Source: Eubacterium sp. CAG:274
GTDB taxonomy: Bacteria > Bacillota > Clostridia > Lachnospirales > CAG-274
DNA length: 64,000 bases
Assembly (NCBI GenBank): GCA_000432155.1
Contig: FR888502.1
Span: 87,562-151,561 of the forward strand
Direction of reading: 5' to 3'
The position numbers were made by a program, and so were the translations under genes. Each line of letters begins with the position of its first letter. The stretch's first letter is position 1. A model generated the notes under the pieces. The model saw only the letters and a list, made by a program, of their open reading frames with translations. It ran no database searches and was not told the origin of the DNA. This document shows positions 8,023 through 17,531 of this stretch, one piece after another.

Positions 8023-8958
8023 ATGAAATCAAGAATTTGTGAAATGTTAGGTATTAAATATCCAATTTTCCAGGGTGCTATGGCATGGATTGCTGATGCA
8101 AGTCTTGCGTCTGCTGTTTCTAATGCAGGTGGTCTTGGTATTATTGCAGCAGGTAATGCTCCTGCAGATATTGTTAGAGAAGAAATCAGAAAGTGTAAAG
8201 AACTTACAGACAAGCCTTTTGGTGTAAACATTATGCTTTTATCTCCATTTGTAGAAGATATTGTTAACCTTGTCTGTGAGGAGGGTGTAAAGGTTGTTAC
8301 AACTGGTGCAGGTAACCCATCTAAGTATATGGACAAGTTTAAGGAACATGGTATTAGCCTTATTCCTGTAGTACCTAGTGTTGCTCAAGCTAAGAAAATG
8401 GAAAAAATCGGTGCTGCTGCTGTTATTGCTGAAGGTATGGAAAGTGGTGGCCACATTGGTAAGCTTACTACTATGGCTTTAGTTCCACAGGTTGTAGATA
8501 CTGTTTCTATTCCTGTTCTTGCAGCTGGTGGTATTGCTGACGGTAGAGGTATGGCAGCTGGCTTTATGCTTGGTGCAGAGGGTGTACAGATTGGTACTCG
8601 TTTCCTTGTTGCTACTGAATGTACAGTACACGAAAACTACAAGGCTAAGATTTTAAAGGCTAATGACCTTGCAACAGTTATTACTGGTCAGATTACAGGT
8701 CACCCAGTAAGAGTTATTAAGAATAAACTTGCCAATGCTTTCCTCGCTGCTGAAAAAGAAGAAGGTTCAAAGGAAAATCCAGATATGGCAAGATTTGACC
8801 AGCTTGGTACTGGTGCATTACAGAAGTCTGTTAAGTTAGGCGATGTAGACAATGGTTCTGTAATGAGTGGTCAGATTGCCGGTATGGTAAACAAGGAAGA
8901 ATCTTGTTCTGAAATTATAGAAGAAATTATGGCAAAGTTTAATGAACTTGTAAAATAA
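8023..8958 (+). CDS. fabK: enoyl-ACP reductase II (FMN-dependent)
   Basis: Reduces trans-2-enoyl-ACP in the last elongation step. 311-residue FMN TIM barrel of the nitronate monooxygenase superfamily: FQGAMAWIADA near the N-terminus, EGMESGGHIG with the FabK histidine, and the phosphate-binding LAAGGIADGRG and GAEGVQIGTRF. Location among fab genes separates FabK from true nitronate monooxygenases. FabK enzymes are insensitive to triclosan as a family property. Confidence 0.95.
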   Translation: MKSRICEMLGIKYPIFQGAMAWIADASLASAVSNAGGLGIIAAGNAPADIVREEIRKCKELTDKPFGVNIMLLSPFVEDIVNLVCEEGVKVVTTGAGNPSKYMDKFKEHGISLIPVVPSVAQAKKMEKIGAAAVIAEGMESGGHIGKLTTMALVPQVVDTVSIPVLAAGGIADGRGMAAGFMLGAEGVQIGTRFLVATECTVHENYKAKILKANDLATVITGQITGHPVRVIKNKLANAFLAAEKEEGSKENPDMARFDQLGTGALQKSVKLGDVDNGSVMSGQIAGMVNKEESCSEIIEEIMAKFNELVK

Positions 8959-8970
8959 CAGGAGGAAGAA

Positions 8971-9900
8971 ATGAAAACTGCGTTTATTTTTAGTGGTCAG
9001 GGTGCTCAGAAAGCTGGTATGGGCAAGGAGCTTTATGACAATTTTGAATGTGTAAAGAAAGTTTTTGATGAAGCTGATGAGGCACTTGGTTTAAAGATTA
9101 GTGACATTTGCTTTAACGAAGACGAAAGATTAAATGAAACTGAATATACACAGCCTGCTATTCTTACAATGAGTGTTGCTGTACTTAAATTAATGGAAGA
9201 AAAGGGCTTAAAGGCTGACTATGTTGCTGGTCTTAGCCTTGGCGAATATTCTGCTCATGTTGCAAGTGGTACATTTGACTTTGCTGATGCAGTTCAGCTT
9301 GTAAGAAAAAGAGGTCGTTTTATGACTGAAGCTGTTCCTGTTGGCGAAGGTGGTATGTGTGCTGTTCTTAACTTAGATGCTGACAAAATTCAGGAAGCTT
9401 GTGACGAAGTTAAGTCTATTGGTAGATGTATGATTGCTAACTACAACTGCCCTGGTCAGATTGCTATTGCTGGTGACAAGGCTGCTGTAGAAAAGGCATC
9501 TGAAATCGTAATGGAAAAGGGTGCAAGAAAGGCTGTTATGCTTAATGTTAGTGGTCCTTTCCACACTTCACTTCTTGCTCCAGCATCTGAAAAGCTCAAT
9601 GCTGAATTACAGCATATGACTATTAAGGATATGAATATTCCAGTTATTACTAACTTAACTGCTGATGTAGTACCATCAAAAGACGAAGTTATTGACATTC
9701 TTACAAAGCAGGTTATGAATCCTGTTAAGTGGGAGCAGTCTGTAAGAAAAATGATTGAATTAGGTGTAGACACATTTGTAGAAATGGGTCCAGGTAAGAC
9801 ACTTTCTTCTTTTGTAAAGAAGATTAGCAAAGATGTTGCTGTATATAATGTTGAGGACTTAAAGTCCCTTGAAAAGACTTGTGGAGGTTTAGGATGTTAA
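8971..9900 (+). CDS. fabD: malonyl-CoA:ACP transacylase
   Basis: Loads malonate from CoA onto acyl carrier protein. 309 residues with the nucleophile elbow GLSLGEYSAHVASG and catalytic histidine in SGPFHTSLL; N-terminal FSGQGAQKAGMG is characteristic. The stop overlaps the fabG start by 7 bases. Confidence 0.97.
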   Translation: MKTAFIFSGQGAQKAGMGKELYDNFECVKKVFDEADEALGLKISDICFNEDERLNETEYTQPAILTMSVAVLKLMEEKGLKADYVAGLSLGEYSAHVASGTFDFADAVQLVRKRGRFMTEAVPVGEGGMCAVLNLDADKIQEACDEVKSIGRCMIANYNCPGQIAIAGDKAAVEKASEIVMEKGARKAVMLNVSGPFHTSLLAPASEKLNAELQHMTIKDMNIPVITNLTADVVPSKDEVIDILTKQVMNPVKWEQSVRKMIELGVDTFVEMGPGKTLSSFVKKISKDVAVYNVEDLKSLEKTCGGLGC

Positions 9901-10625
9901 AGGATAAGACTGTTATTGTAACAGGTGGTGCAAAGGGTATTGGTAAGGCTATTGCTCTTGCCTTTGCAAATGAAGGTTGTAACATTGTTTTAAATTATCG
10001 TTCAACTTCTCCAGAAGAAGTAAAGGCTGAAATTGAGGCTAAGGGCGTAAAGTGCTTTACTGTTCAGGCAGATGTAAGCAAATTTGACGAGGCTCTTAAA
10101 TTAGTTGAGGCTGCTAAGGAAGAATTTGGTACTATTGATGTACTTGTAAATAATGCAGGTATCACTCGTGACACTCTTGTGATGAGAATGAGCGAAGAAG
10201 ATTTTGATGCTGTTATTAATACAAATCTTAAAGGTTGTTTCAATATGATGAAGCACGCTAGCAAGATTATGATGAAACAAAAAAGTGGTGCTATTATCAA
10301 TATGAGTTCAGTTATTGGTGTAGCTGGTAATATTGGTCAGGTAAACTATGCTGCAAGTAAGGCCGGCGTTATTGGTATGACTTACTCAGTAGCTAAGGAA
10401 CTTGCTCCAAGAAATATTACTTGTAATGCTATTGCACCAGGTATGATTGCAACAGATATGACAGATGTTTTAGCTGACAAGATGAAAGAAAGTATTTTAT
10501 CAAATATTCCTTTAAAGAGATTTGGTCAGCCAGAAGAAATTGCAGAAACAGCCGTATTCCTTGCTAAGTCTAAGTATATTACTGGTCAGGTAATCAGAGT
10601 TGACGGCGGTATGGTAATAGGTTAA
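9894..10625 (+). CDS. fabG: 3-oxoacyl-ACP reductase
   Basis: NADPH-dependent short-chain dehydrogenase, 243 residues: TGGAKGIGKAIA cofactor site, NNAG, and catalytic Ser-Tyr-Lys in NMSSVIG and YAASKAGVIG. Start ATG 9894 is six bases after GGAGG; an in-frame TTG at 9879 lacks a site. Translationally coupled to fabD. Confidence 0.97.
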   Translation: MLKDKTVIVTGGAKGIGKAIALAFANEGCNIVLNYRSTSPEEVKAEIEAKGVKCFTVQADVSKFDEALKLVEAAKEEFGTIDVLVNNAGITRDTLVMRMSEEDFDAVINTNLKGCFNMMKHASKIMMKQKSGAIINMSSVIGVAGNIGQVNYAASKAGVIGMTYSVAKELAPRNITCNAIAPGMIATDMTDVLADKMKESILSNIPLKRFGQPEEIAETAVFLAKSKYITGQVIRVDGGMVIG

Positions 10626-10639
10626 GGAGGATTTATTTA

Positions 10640-11884
10640 ATGGAAAGAAGAGTAGTAATTACAGGTATTGGTGCATTAACACCTATTGGAAATAACACAG
10701 CTGAATTTTGGGACGGTCTTAAAAATGGTAAGAACGGTATTGCTCATATTACTAAGTTTAACACAGAAGCTGTTCAGAGTAAGGCAGTTTGTGCAGGCGA
10801 ATTAAAGAACTTTGACCCAACAACAGTTGTTGAAAAGAAAGAAACTAAAAGACTTGATATGTTCAGTATCTACGGTATGGCTGTTGCTGATGAAGCAGTT
10901 AAAATGTCTGGTATTGACCTTGAAAGCATTGATAAGCATAAGTTTGGTGTAGTTTTCGGTTCAGGTATTGGTGGTTTAACTACTATTGAAGAACAGGGTA
11001 GAAGACTTGTAGAAAAAGGTATTAACAAGATTGCTCCATTATTTATTCCTATGGCAATAAGTAATATGGCAGCAGGTAATATTGCAATCCGTTTTGGTGC
11101 AAGAGGTACTTGTATTGATGTTGTAACAGCTTGTGCATCAAGTACAAACTGTATCGGCGAGGCTTTCAGAAATATTAAGCATGGTTACTCAGATTATATT
11201 ATTGCTGGTGGTTCTGAAGCATCTATTTGCGAACTTGGTATTGGTGGTTTCGCAGCATTAAAGGCACTTTCTACAAGCGCAGACCCTGACAGAGCATCTA
11301 TTCCTTTTGATAAGGAAAGAGGTGGTTTCGTTATGGGCGAAGGTGCAGGTGCAGTATTTATGGAATCTCTTGAATCTGCTCAGGCTAGAGGTGCTAAGAT
11401 TTTAGCAGAAGTTGTTGGTTACGGCTCAACTTGTGATGCCAACCATATTACAAGCCCATTACTTGATGGCGACGGTGCTGTTAAGGCTATGGAAGCTGCT
11501 ATGGACGAAGCTGGTATTGAAAAGACAGAAGTAGGCTACATTAATGCCCATGGTACAAGTACACACATTAATGACGCAGCAGAAACTTTAGCTATTAAGA
11601 CTTGCTTTGGCGATTATGCAAAGGATATTAACATTAGCTCAACTAAGTCTATGACAGGTCACTTATTAGGTGCTACTGGTGCAGTTGAAGCTGTTGCATC
11701 TGTTTTAGCTCTTGAAAATAGCTTTGTACCACCTACAATTGGTTACAAAGTTCCTGATGAAGAATGTGACTTAAACTACACTCCAAACAAGGGTGTTGAA
11801 AGAGATATTAAGTATGCTTTAAGCAATACTTTAGGCTTTGGTGGTCACAATGCAGTATTATGTTTAAAGAAGTGGGAGGACTAA
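10640..11884 (+). CDS. fabF: beta-ketoacyl-ACP synthase II
   Basis: Elongates acyl-ACP with malonyl-ACP. 414 residues; Cys-His-His active site in VTACASSTNCIGEAF, NAHGTSTHINDAAE and SMTGHLLGATGAVE. Good ribosome binding site (AAGGAGG). Only 4 bases separate it from fabZ, where accB is normally found in this type of operon. Confidence 0.97.
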   Translation: MERRVVITGIGALTPIGNNTAEFWDGLKNGKNGIAHITKFNTEAVQSKAVCAGELKNFDPTTVVEKKETKRLDMFSIYGMAVADEAVKMSGIDLESIDKHKFGVVFGSGIGGLTTIEEQGRRLVEKGINKIAPLFIPMAISNMAAGNIAIRFGARGTCIDVVTACASSTNCIGEAFRNIKHGYSDYIIAGGSEASICELGIGGFAALKALSTSADPDRASIPFDKERGGFVMGEGAGAVFMESLESAQARGAKILAEVVGYGSTCDANHITSPLLDGDGAVKAMEAAMDEAGIEKTEVGYINAHGTSTHINDAAETLAIKTCFGDYAKDINISSTKSMTGHLLGATGAVEAVASVLALENSFVPPTIGYKVPDEECDLNYTPNKGVERDIKYALSNTLGFGGHNAVLCLKKWED

Positions 11885-11888
11885 TAAT

Positions 11889-12308
11889 ATGATGGATATT
11901 AAAGAAATTCAGTCAATTATACCTCATCGTTATCCATTCTGTCTTATTGACAGAGTTCTTGAACTTGAAGAAGGTAAAAAGATTACAGCAATTAAGAATG
12001 TAACAATGAACGAAAACTTCTTTCAGGGTCACTTCCCAGGCGAACCTGTAATGCCAGGTGTTCTCATTATTGAGGCTATGGCACAGGCTGGTGCTGTTGC
12101 AATTCTTTCTATGGAAGAAAATAAGGGTAAGATTGCATACTTTGGTGGTATTGACAAGGCTAAGTTCAGAGGTAAGGTAACTCCTGGCGATACACTTAGA
12201 TTTGAAGTTGAAATTGTTAAGCTCAAGAAAATGGCTGGTATTGGCAAGGGCATTGCTTATGTAGGCGATAAAAAGGTTGCAGAAGCTGAAATGACATTTA
12301 TGTTTTAA
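11889..12308 (+). CDS. fabZ: 3-hydroxyacyl-ACP dehydratase
   Basis: Hot-dog-fold dehydratase of 139 residues. Catalytic His in [13 protein letters not shown] and Glu in [23 protein letters not shown] at 11889 or the adjacent ATG at 11892 both follow GGAGG. No accC follows; accD starts 11 bases later. Confidence 0.96.
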   Translation: MMDIKEIQSIIPHRYPFCLIDRVLELEEGKKITAIKNVTMNENFFQGHFPGEPVMPGVLIIEAMAQAGAVAILSMEENKGKIAYFGGIDKAKFRGKVTPGDTLRFEVEIVKLKKMAGIGKGIAYVGDKKVAEAEMTFMF

Positions 12309-12319
12309 GGAGATGCAAG

Positions 12320-13255
12320 ATGAAACTATTTGAAAATTTTAAATTGCCTGATGTGGAAACACTTAAAAACACAGTAGAAGCAATTAAGGATAACCTTACT
12401 CCTGCTGAAAAGGCAAAAGAATCTTCTAAGGATAAATCAAAAGAAACTGCAAAGGAAGAAGTTCCTGCAGGTTGTATTAAATGCCCATCTTGTGGCAATA
12501 TCTTAGAGAAAAAAGCTTTAGGCAGATTAAAGATTTGTCCAAAGTGTGCTAAGCTCTTCAGACTTAATTCAAAGGATAGAGTAAAGACTATTGCTGATGA
12601 AAATTCATTTGTTGAATTTGATATAAATATGGAAGCAAAGGACCCTCTTAACTTCCCTGATTACAAGACAAAGATTAAGTCTGTTCAGGAAAAGACAGGT
12701 CTTAAAGATGCTATCCGTACTGGTAAGTGTACAATAGGTGGATACGAAACAGTTTTAGCTGTTATGGACTCTACTTTCCTTATGGGTTCAATGGGTTCTG
12801 TTGTAGGCGAAAAGCTTACTAGAGCTTTTGAATATGCTACAGAAAACAGACTTCCTATTATTGTTTTCACTTGTTCTGGTGGTGCTAGAATGCAGGAGGG
12901 TATTGTTTCTCTTATGCAGATGGCTAAGATTAGTGCTGCTTGTGCAAAACATTCAGAAGCTGGTTTACTTTATATTACAGTTATTACTGACCCAACAACA
13001 GGTGGTGTAACAGCTAGTTTTGCTATGCTTGGGGATATTATACTTGCTGAACCTAAGGCTCTTATTGGTTTTGCCGGTAGACGAGTTATTGAGGGTACAA
13101 TTAAGCAGAAACTTCCAGATGAATTCCAGACTGCTGAATTCTCTCTTGACCACGGTTTCGTAGATGCTATTGTAGACAGAGAACAGTTACCTCAGACATT
13201 AATGACTATTTTGAAATTACATAATTGCAAGAAAGGCGGTGCTGAAAATGCCTAA
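12320..13255 (+). CDS. accD: acetyl-CoA carboxylase carboxyltransferase, beta subunit
   Basis: Transfers CO2 from carboxybiotin to acetyl-CoA together with AccA. 311 residues. A Lys/Glu-rich N-terminal stretch precedes the zinc ribbon ([11 protein letters not shown] ... CPKC, about residues 53-75), then the crotonase-fold core with [11 protein letters not shown] and [11 protein letters not shown]. The last bases overlap the accA start region, coupling the two subunits. Confidence 0.96.
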   Translation: MKLFENFKLPDVETLKNTVEAIKDNLTPAEKAKESSKDKSKETAKEEVPAGCIKCPSCGNILEKKALGRLKICPKCAKLFRLNSKDRVKTIADENSFVEFDINMEAKDPLNFPDYKTKIKSVQEKTGLKDAIRTGKCTIGGYETVLAVMDSTFLMGSMGSVVGEKLTRAFEYATENRLPIIVFTCSGGARMQEGIVSLMQMAKISAACAKHSEAGLLYITVITDPTTGGVTASFAMLGDIILAEPKALIGFAGRRVIEGTIKQKLPDEFQTAEFSLDHGFVDAIVDREQLPQTLMTILKLHNCKKGGAENA

Positions 13256-14045
13256 GGCTTTTGACAGAGTCAGAATTGCAAGAAAGGTATCCAGACCGAC
13301 CTCTCTTGATTATATAACTCATATTTTTGAAGATTTTATTGAATTCCATGGTGACAGAAATTTTGCTGACGATAAAGCTATTGTTGGTGGTATTGCATCT
13401 TTAAATGGTGTACCTGTTACTGTTATTGGTATTCAGAAAGGTAAGACAATGGAGGAAAATATCGAAAGAAACTTCGGTTCTCCTCATCCAGAGGGCTACA
13501 GAAAGGCTCTTCGTCTTATGAAACAGGCTGAAAAGTTCAATAGACCTATTATCTGCTTTATTAACACAAGTGGTGCATACTGTGGTGTAGGTGCAGAAGA
13601 AAGAGGTCAGGGCGAGGCTATTGCCAGAAACCTTTTTGAACTTGCTAAAATTAAAGTTCCTACAATTTCTATTGTTATTGGCGAAGGTGGTAGTGGTGGT
13701 GCATTAGCCCTTGCCGTAACAGATAGAGTATGGATGCTTGAAAATAGTGTTTACTCAGTTCTTAGTCCAGAGGGTTTTGCAAGTATTCTTTGGAAAGACC
13801 CTAAGAGATTTCAGGAGGCTGCTGATGTTATGCGTCTTACAGCACAGGACTTATATGAACTTGGCGTAATCGAAAAGGTTATAAAAGAAGTTAATGGCGG
13901 TTGCCAGAATGACTTTGGTTTCACAGCTAATCTCTTAAAATCTAAGTTAGAGATTGAAGTTAATATTTTACAGTCGAAGGATTTAGAAACTCTCTTAAAG
14001 GAAAGATATGAGAGATTTAGAAAATTTGGCGAATTTAGTGAATAA
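13248..14045 (+). CDS. accA: acetyl-CoA carboxylase carboxyltransferase, alpha subunit
   Basis: 265 residues, partner of Acc[45 protein letters not shown] and [13 protein letters not shown] are the family blocks. Start ATG 13248 lies 8 bases after AAAGGCGG; the in-frame GTG at 13239 is within that site. Last gene of the fab operon, followed by a strong terminator. AccB (biotin carrier) and AccC (biotin carboxylase) are not in the window. Confidence 0.96.
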   Translation: MPKAFDRVRIARKVSRPTSLDYITHIFEDFIEFHGDRNFADDKAIVGGIASLNGVPVTVIGIQKGKTMEENIERNFGSPHPEGYRKALRLMKQAEKFNRPIICFINTSGAYCGVGAEERGQGEAIARNLFELAKIKVPTISIVIGEGGSGGALALAVTDRVWMLENSVYSVLSPEGFASILWKDPKRFQEAADVMRLTAQDLYELGVIEKVIKEVNGGCQNDFGFTANLLKSKLEIEVNILQSKDLETLLKERYERFRKFGEFSE

Positions 14046-14059
14046 TAAGTAATAAAAGT

Positions 14060-14089
14060 GGGTATTCGTAGATATATTTACGAATACCC
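14060..14089 (+). terminator. terminator of the fab operon
   Basis: Stem GGGTATTCGTA with its complement and an 8-base loop, followed by GTTTTGTTTTG. It may also serve the convergent superoxide dismutase gene. Confidence 0.85.
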
Positions 14090-14102
14090 GTTTTGTTTTG
14101 AA

Positions 14103-14549
14103 TTATTGTTCTATTATTTCTCCACAAGCTATCTTTTTGCCTGAATTTCCACTAGGCTGTGTTGTAAAATCGTCAGGTTGTGAATGTATTATAACTGTTC
14201 TTCCTATTATTTCATTTACAGTAAATTTGTTTATTAAAACAGACATAAAGGCATATCCATTGTTTGAAAAAAGTGGTGGCAAGTCCCCAGCGTGGTATGG
14301 GTGAGGACAGTTTGTAGGATTGTAATGACCACCTGTGTTTGCAAAAGGGTCATCTGCATTTCCTGTACAAACATTACCCTCGTGAATATGGAAACCGAAA
14401 ATCCCACCAGAACAGTCTTGTTCCACAGGTAACCCATGAACCTCTGCTGTTATTAAAACACCGTCTTGTATCTGATGAAATGTAATTCTGCCTTGTAGGC
14501 GAGGATATTCTGCACTTCCATATACATAAGCTATAGCTTTTTCATTCAT
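14103..14549 (-). CDS. Cu/Zn superoxide dismutase
   Basis: Dismutates superoxide. 148 residues with all expected metal ligands: Cu His pair in GFHIHEG, bridging region GGHYNPTNCPHPYHAGDLPPL, and the final Cu ligand in IIHSQPDDF; the two disulfide cysteines are CSGG/CTG region and ACGE. No signal peptide is visible, so the enzyme appears cytoplasmic, unlike most bacterial Cu/Zn enzymes, which are periplasmic or lipid-anchored. Start ATG 14549 follows GAGGTG. Confidence 0.9.
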   Translation of the reverse strand: MNEKAIAYVYGSAEYPRLQGRITFHQIQDGVLITAEVHGLPVEQDCSGGIFGFHIHEGNVCTGNADDPFANTGGHYNPTNCPHPYHAGDLPPLFSNNGYAFMSVLINKFTVNEIIGRTVIIHSQPDDFTTQPSGNSGKKIACGEIIEQ

Positions 14550-14695
14550 TGTATCACCTCAATTTATTCTTATGCTGGGTATGAAGTGAATAAAACAAAA
14601 TTATATATTACAAAAACAATTATGTAATTGACCTTAAATGATATATCCTATATAATGACTTTTGATTTGGTTATAAAAATTTTGTGAGGTAAAAA

Positions 14696-15151
14696 ATGAA
14701 AGATGAAAAAATTATAAATGGCATAAACAAGGTTAGAGCGGAATTTTCATTAATTGTATATTATGGCGTTATACTTTCCATTTTGATAAAAGTATTCTAT
14801 TTTGGCTGTGGATTTAATGATATTATTACTGAGTATATTATAGTTGTGGCATTTCCTATTTACCAGCTTATAAGAACTGCTATGCTTAAAATAAATATGT
14901 GGGATAGTGAAAAGGGAAGAAAGAAAAGTACGCAATGGATTTATACCATAGTTGTAATTGCTTTTGTTAGTTTGGGATATTTGTATGTGTGGCATACTAA
15001 GAAAAATTTTGGTGTTGAAAGTGGATTAAATTACTTGTTGTTTATAGGTTGTTTCGCTATTGTCTATTTTATTACGGGAAAATATAGAAAGCATTTAGAG
15101 AAAAAGTATGAAAATGAGTTTTCGCAAGATGATAAATCGGACAAGGAGTGA
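14696..15151 (+). CDS. small membrane protein of unknown function
   Basis: 151 residues with four predicted membrane segments at about 18-40, 45-63, 83-101 and 112-130 (SLIVYYGVILSILIKVFYF, YIIVVAFPIYQLI, WIYTIVVIAFVSLGYLYVW, LNYLLFIGCFAIVYFITG), a basic loop (KGRKKS) between segments 2 and 3, and a charged C-terminal tail. Similar in layout to DUF6773-type proteins of Clostridia, but I cannot confirm the family. GAGGT precedes the ATG. Confidence 0.7.
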   Translation: MKDEKIINGINKVRAEFSLIVYYGVILSILIKVFYFGCGFNDIITEYIIVVAFPIYQLIRTAMLKINMWDSEKGRKKSTQWIYTIVVIAFVSLGYLYVWHTKKNFGVESGLNYLLFIGCFAIVYFITGKYRKHLEKKYENEFSQDDKSDKE

Positions 15152-15241
15152 CAATTAAAAATATTTTTTTACAGGACAGGCAATTTTTTAGAAATAGTTC
15201 ATAGAATTAAGTGTACTCAAAATTATGGAGGTATTTAATTT

Positions 15242-15451
15242 ATGAACTTCAATAACAATTCCTGCCTTTGGATTATTTTAATCTTATTATTCTGTGGCTG
15301 TGGCGAAAACGGATTTGGTAACTTCGGCAACTGTGGTTGTGGCTGTGAAAACGGTATGGACAATTGCTGGATTATTATCATTATTCTTCTTTTCTGCTGC
15401 TGTGGAAATAATTCAAACTGTGGCTGTGGCGGTTGCGACAGCAAGTGCTAA
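15242..15451 (+). CDS. Cys/Gly-rich hydrophobic miniprotein
   Basis: 69 residues with 14 cysteines (20 percent). It is an internal duplication: each half has a short hydrophobic helix (CLWIILILLFCGCG, CWIIIIILLFCCCG) followed by a Cys-Gly-Asn tail (NCGCGCENG, NCGCGGC). Proteins of this type in Clostridia are often labelled chorion-class high-cysteine proteins, with no known function. GGAGG lies 10 bases before the ATG; a strong terminator follows, so it is a free-standing gene. Metal binding, a membrane peptide or a bacteriocin-like role are all only guesses. Confidence 0.7.
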   Translation: MNFNNNSCLWIILILLFCGCGENGFGNFGNCGCGCENGMDNCWIIIIILLFCCCGNNSNCGCGGCDSKC

Positions 15452-15496
15452 GTTGTGCAGGAAATGTTTGACTTCCTGTAACTGAAAAGGGTACAA

Positions 15497-15529
15497 AAAA
15501 GGCTCTGTGGGTTTTCCACAGAGCCTTTT
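15497..15529. terminator. bidirectional intrinsic terminator
   Basis: 14-bp stem (AAAAGGCTCTGTGG with its complement) around a GTTTT loop, between the miniprotein gene and the convergent rubrerythrin gene. Confidence 0.9.
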
Positions 15530-15548
15530 AAAGTGTCAAAGGTATATA

Positions 15549-16082
15549 TTAGAAATTTTCAGCCATAATTTCAAAGTAAGCCTGAGGGTGCTTACAAGTT
15601 GGACATACCTTTGGAGCAGATTCTCCATAGTGAATGTGACCACAGTTACGGCAAATCCATAACTTTTTACCTTCTGATTTGAAAACAGTACTGTTATTAA
15701 TGTTGTCAATTAACTTCTTGTATCTTTCTTCGTGATGGGCCTCAATCTTTGCAACTAAATCAAAGAGTTTTGCAATATCGTCAAAACCTTCTTCTCTTGC
15801 TTCCTTTGCAAAAGTTGGATACATATCTGTATGTTCTTCATTTTCTCCGGCAGCAGCAGCTTTAAGGTTATCCATAGTGTTGCCAATGCCATCTAAGAGT
15901 TTGAACCAAAGTTTAGCGTGTTCCTTTTCATTGTTAGCTGTTTCAAGGAAAATAGCTGAAATCTGTTCGTAACCCTCTTTTTTAGCTGTACTTGCAAAGT
16001 ATGTATACTTGTTACGAGCCATAGACTCACCAGCAAAAGCTGTCATTAAATTTTTTTCTGTTTTTGAACCCTTTAATTCCAT
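15549..16082 (-). CDS. rbr: rubrerythrin
   Basis: Reduces hydrogen peroxide in anaerobes. 177 residues: ferritin-like four-helix domain (about 1-135) with diiron ligands in [28 protein letters not shown] and [10 protein letters not shown], then a C-terminal rubredoxin-type Fe(SCys)4 knuckle ([10 protein letters not shown] ... [12 protein letters not shown]). Its promoter carries a palindrome shared with the PFL locus, just downstream of the -10. Confidence 0.96.
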   Translation of the reverse strand: MELKGSKTEKNLMTAFAGESMARNKYTYFASTAKKEGYEQISAIFLETANNEKEHAKLWFKLLDGIGNTMDNLKAAAAGENEEHTDMYPTFAKEAREEGFDDIAKLFDLVAKIEAHHEERYKKLIDNINNSTVFKSEGKKLWICRNCGHIHYGESAPKVCPTCKHPQAYFEIMAENF

Positions 16083-16097
16083 AAATCATACCTCCTA

Positions 16098-16113
16098 AAT
16101 AATAATTATTATT
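16098..16113. promoter_or_regulatory. palindromic candidate operator of rbr
   Basis: Perfect 16-bp palindrome AATAATAATTATTATT between the rbr promoter and its ribosome binding site, about 9-24 bases after the predicted start. It is AT-rich like PerR/Fur boxes. The identical sequence occurs at 44703-44718 in the PFL upstream promoter. Confidence 0.6.
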
Positions 16114-16128
16114 GTTTAAGTTAAATAT

Positions 16129-16157
16129 AGTATATCACTTTAGGTAAAATTTGTCAA
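16129..16157 (-). promoter_or_regulatory. rbr promoter
   Basis: On the minus strand TTGACA (16157-16152), 17-base spacer, TATACT (16134-16129). Confidence 0.8.
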
Positions 16158-16249
16158 TAATAAAAAAATATTTTTCTAAAGATTACAAGTGTTGATTTGA
16201 TTTTTTGTGGCAACAATAAAAATATAAAACAATAGAATGGGGCGTGAAT

Positions 16250-17512
16250 ATGGAAAAGTATATAGTTACAAAAAGTCAAAATCTTTCAGGAGTTGTCGAA
16301 ATTGGCGGTGCAAAAAACTCAGTTTTGCCCATTATGGCTGGCTGTTTATTGACAGGAGAAAAATGTGAAATTAAAAATGTTCCAAAATTAACAGATGTAG
16401 AAATTATGGTGCAATTACTTAGAGATTGTGGTGCAGAAGTAAATTTTGATAACAGTCTTAGTATATACTGTAATGAAGTTTTTAATCAAATTGCAAGAGA
16501 TGAAAAAGCAAGAGATATAAGAGCATCTTTTTTGCTTGCCGGAGCTATGTTAGGCAGATTTGGTAAGGCTGTTATGCCTATGCCGGGAGGTTGTAGCATA
16601 GGTTTAAGACCTGTAGATTTGCATTTAAAGGGTTTTACAAGTCTTGGAGCAGAATGTAACATTGAGCAAGGTATGGTAAATATTGAGGCAAAAGAGTTAA
16701 AGGGTAATGATGTATATTTGGATTTTCCCAGTGTAGGTGCAACTGAAAATATAATGCTTGCAGGAGTTTTGGCAAAGGGAGAAACTACAATAAGTAATTG
16801 TGCCATAGAGCCTGAAATTGTAGATTTGGCAAAGTTTTTAAATTCCATTGGTGCAAAAATTAGTGGTGCTGGCACAGACACTATTGTAATAAAAGGTGTA
16901 AATGAACTAGGTGGTTGCTGTCACAGAGTAATTCCAGACAGAATAGAGGCAGGCACTTTTATGATTGCTGTTGCCGGTACTGGTGGCAATGTAAAAATAC
17001 AAGATGTAATACCTGAACAGCTAAGACCTGTTATTTCAAAACTAAAAGAGGCCGATGTTGAAGTTAAAGAAGATGAAAACTCAGTTACAGTATGTTCAGA
17101 CGGATTTATAGCAAACACAGATATTAAAACTATGCCTTATCCGGGTTTTCCTACAGATATGCAGGCACAATTTATGGGACTAATGTGTGGTGGTCTTGGT
17201 ACAGGAATAATAAACGAAACGGTTTTTGAAAACAGATTTATGCAAGTACCTGAATTTATAAAAATGGGTGCAGATATTACCATAGAGGGAAGGTGTGCCG
17301 TTGTAAAAGGTGTAGAAACAATGAAAGGTGCTAAGGTAAGGGCAACAGATTTAAGAGCCGGTGCAGGTCTTGTAATTACTGGGTTAGGTGCAGAGGGAGT
17401 AACAGAAATTACAGATATTCACTATATTGATAGAGGTTATGAAAATTTTGACGGAAAATTAAGAGGTATAGGAGCAGATATTATTAGAATAAATGAACAG
17501 GCTATGCAATAA
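16250..17512 (+). CDS. murA: UDP-N-acetylglucosamine 1-carboxyvinyltransferase
   Basis: First committed step of peptidoglycan synthesis: enolpyruvyl transfer from PEP to UDP-GlcNAc. 420 residues; GGAKNSVLP with the Lys-Asn pair, and the active-site cysteine (fosfomycin target in the family) in MPGGCSIGLRPVDLHLKG. Start ATG 16250 is 7 bases after GGGG; the in-frame GTG at 16244 is too near it. spoIID follows after 19 bases, an arrangement known from sporulating Firmicutes. Confidence 0.95.
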   Translation: MEKYIVTKSQNLSGVVEIGGAKNSVLPIMAGCLLTGEKCEIKNVPKLTDVEIMVQLLRDCGAEVNFDNSLSIYCNEVFNQIARDEKARDIRASFLLAGAMLGRFGKAVMPMPGGCSIGLRPVDLHLKGFTSLGAECNIEQGMVNIEAKELKGNDVYLDFPSVGATENIMLAGVLAKGETTISNCAIEPEIVDLAKFLNSIGAKISGAGTDTIVIKGVNELGGCCHRVIPDRIEAGTFMIAVAGTGGNVKIQDVIPEQLRPVISKLKEADVEVKEDENSVTVCSDGFIANTDIKTMPYPGFPTDMQAQFMGLMCGGLGTGIINETVFENRFMQVPEFIKMGADITIEGRCAVVKGVETMKGAKVRATDLRAGAGLVITGLGAEGVTEITDIHYIDRGYENFDGKLRGIGADIIRINEQAMQ

Positions 17513-17531
17513 ATTCTAAAGAGGTGATAAT

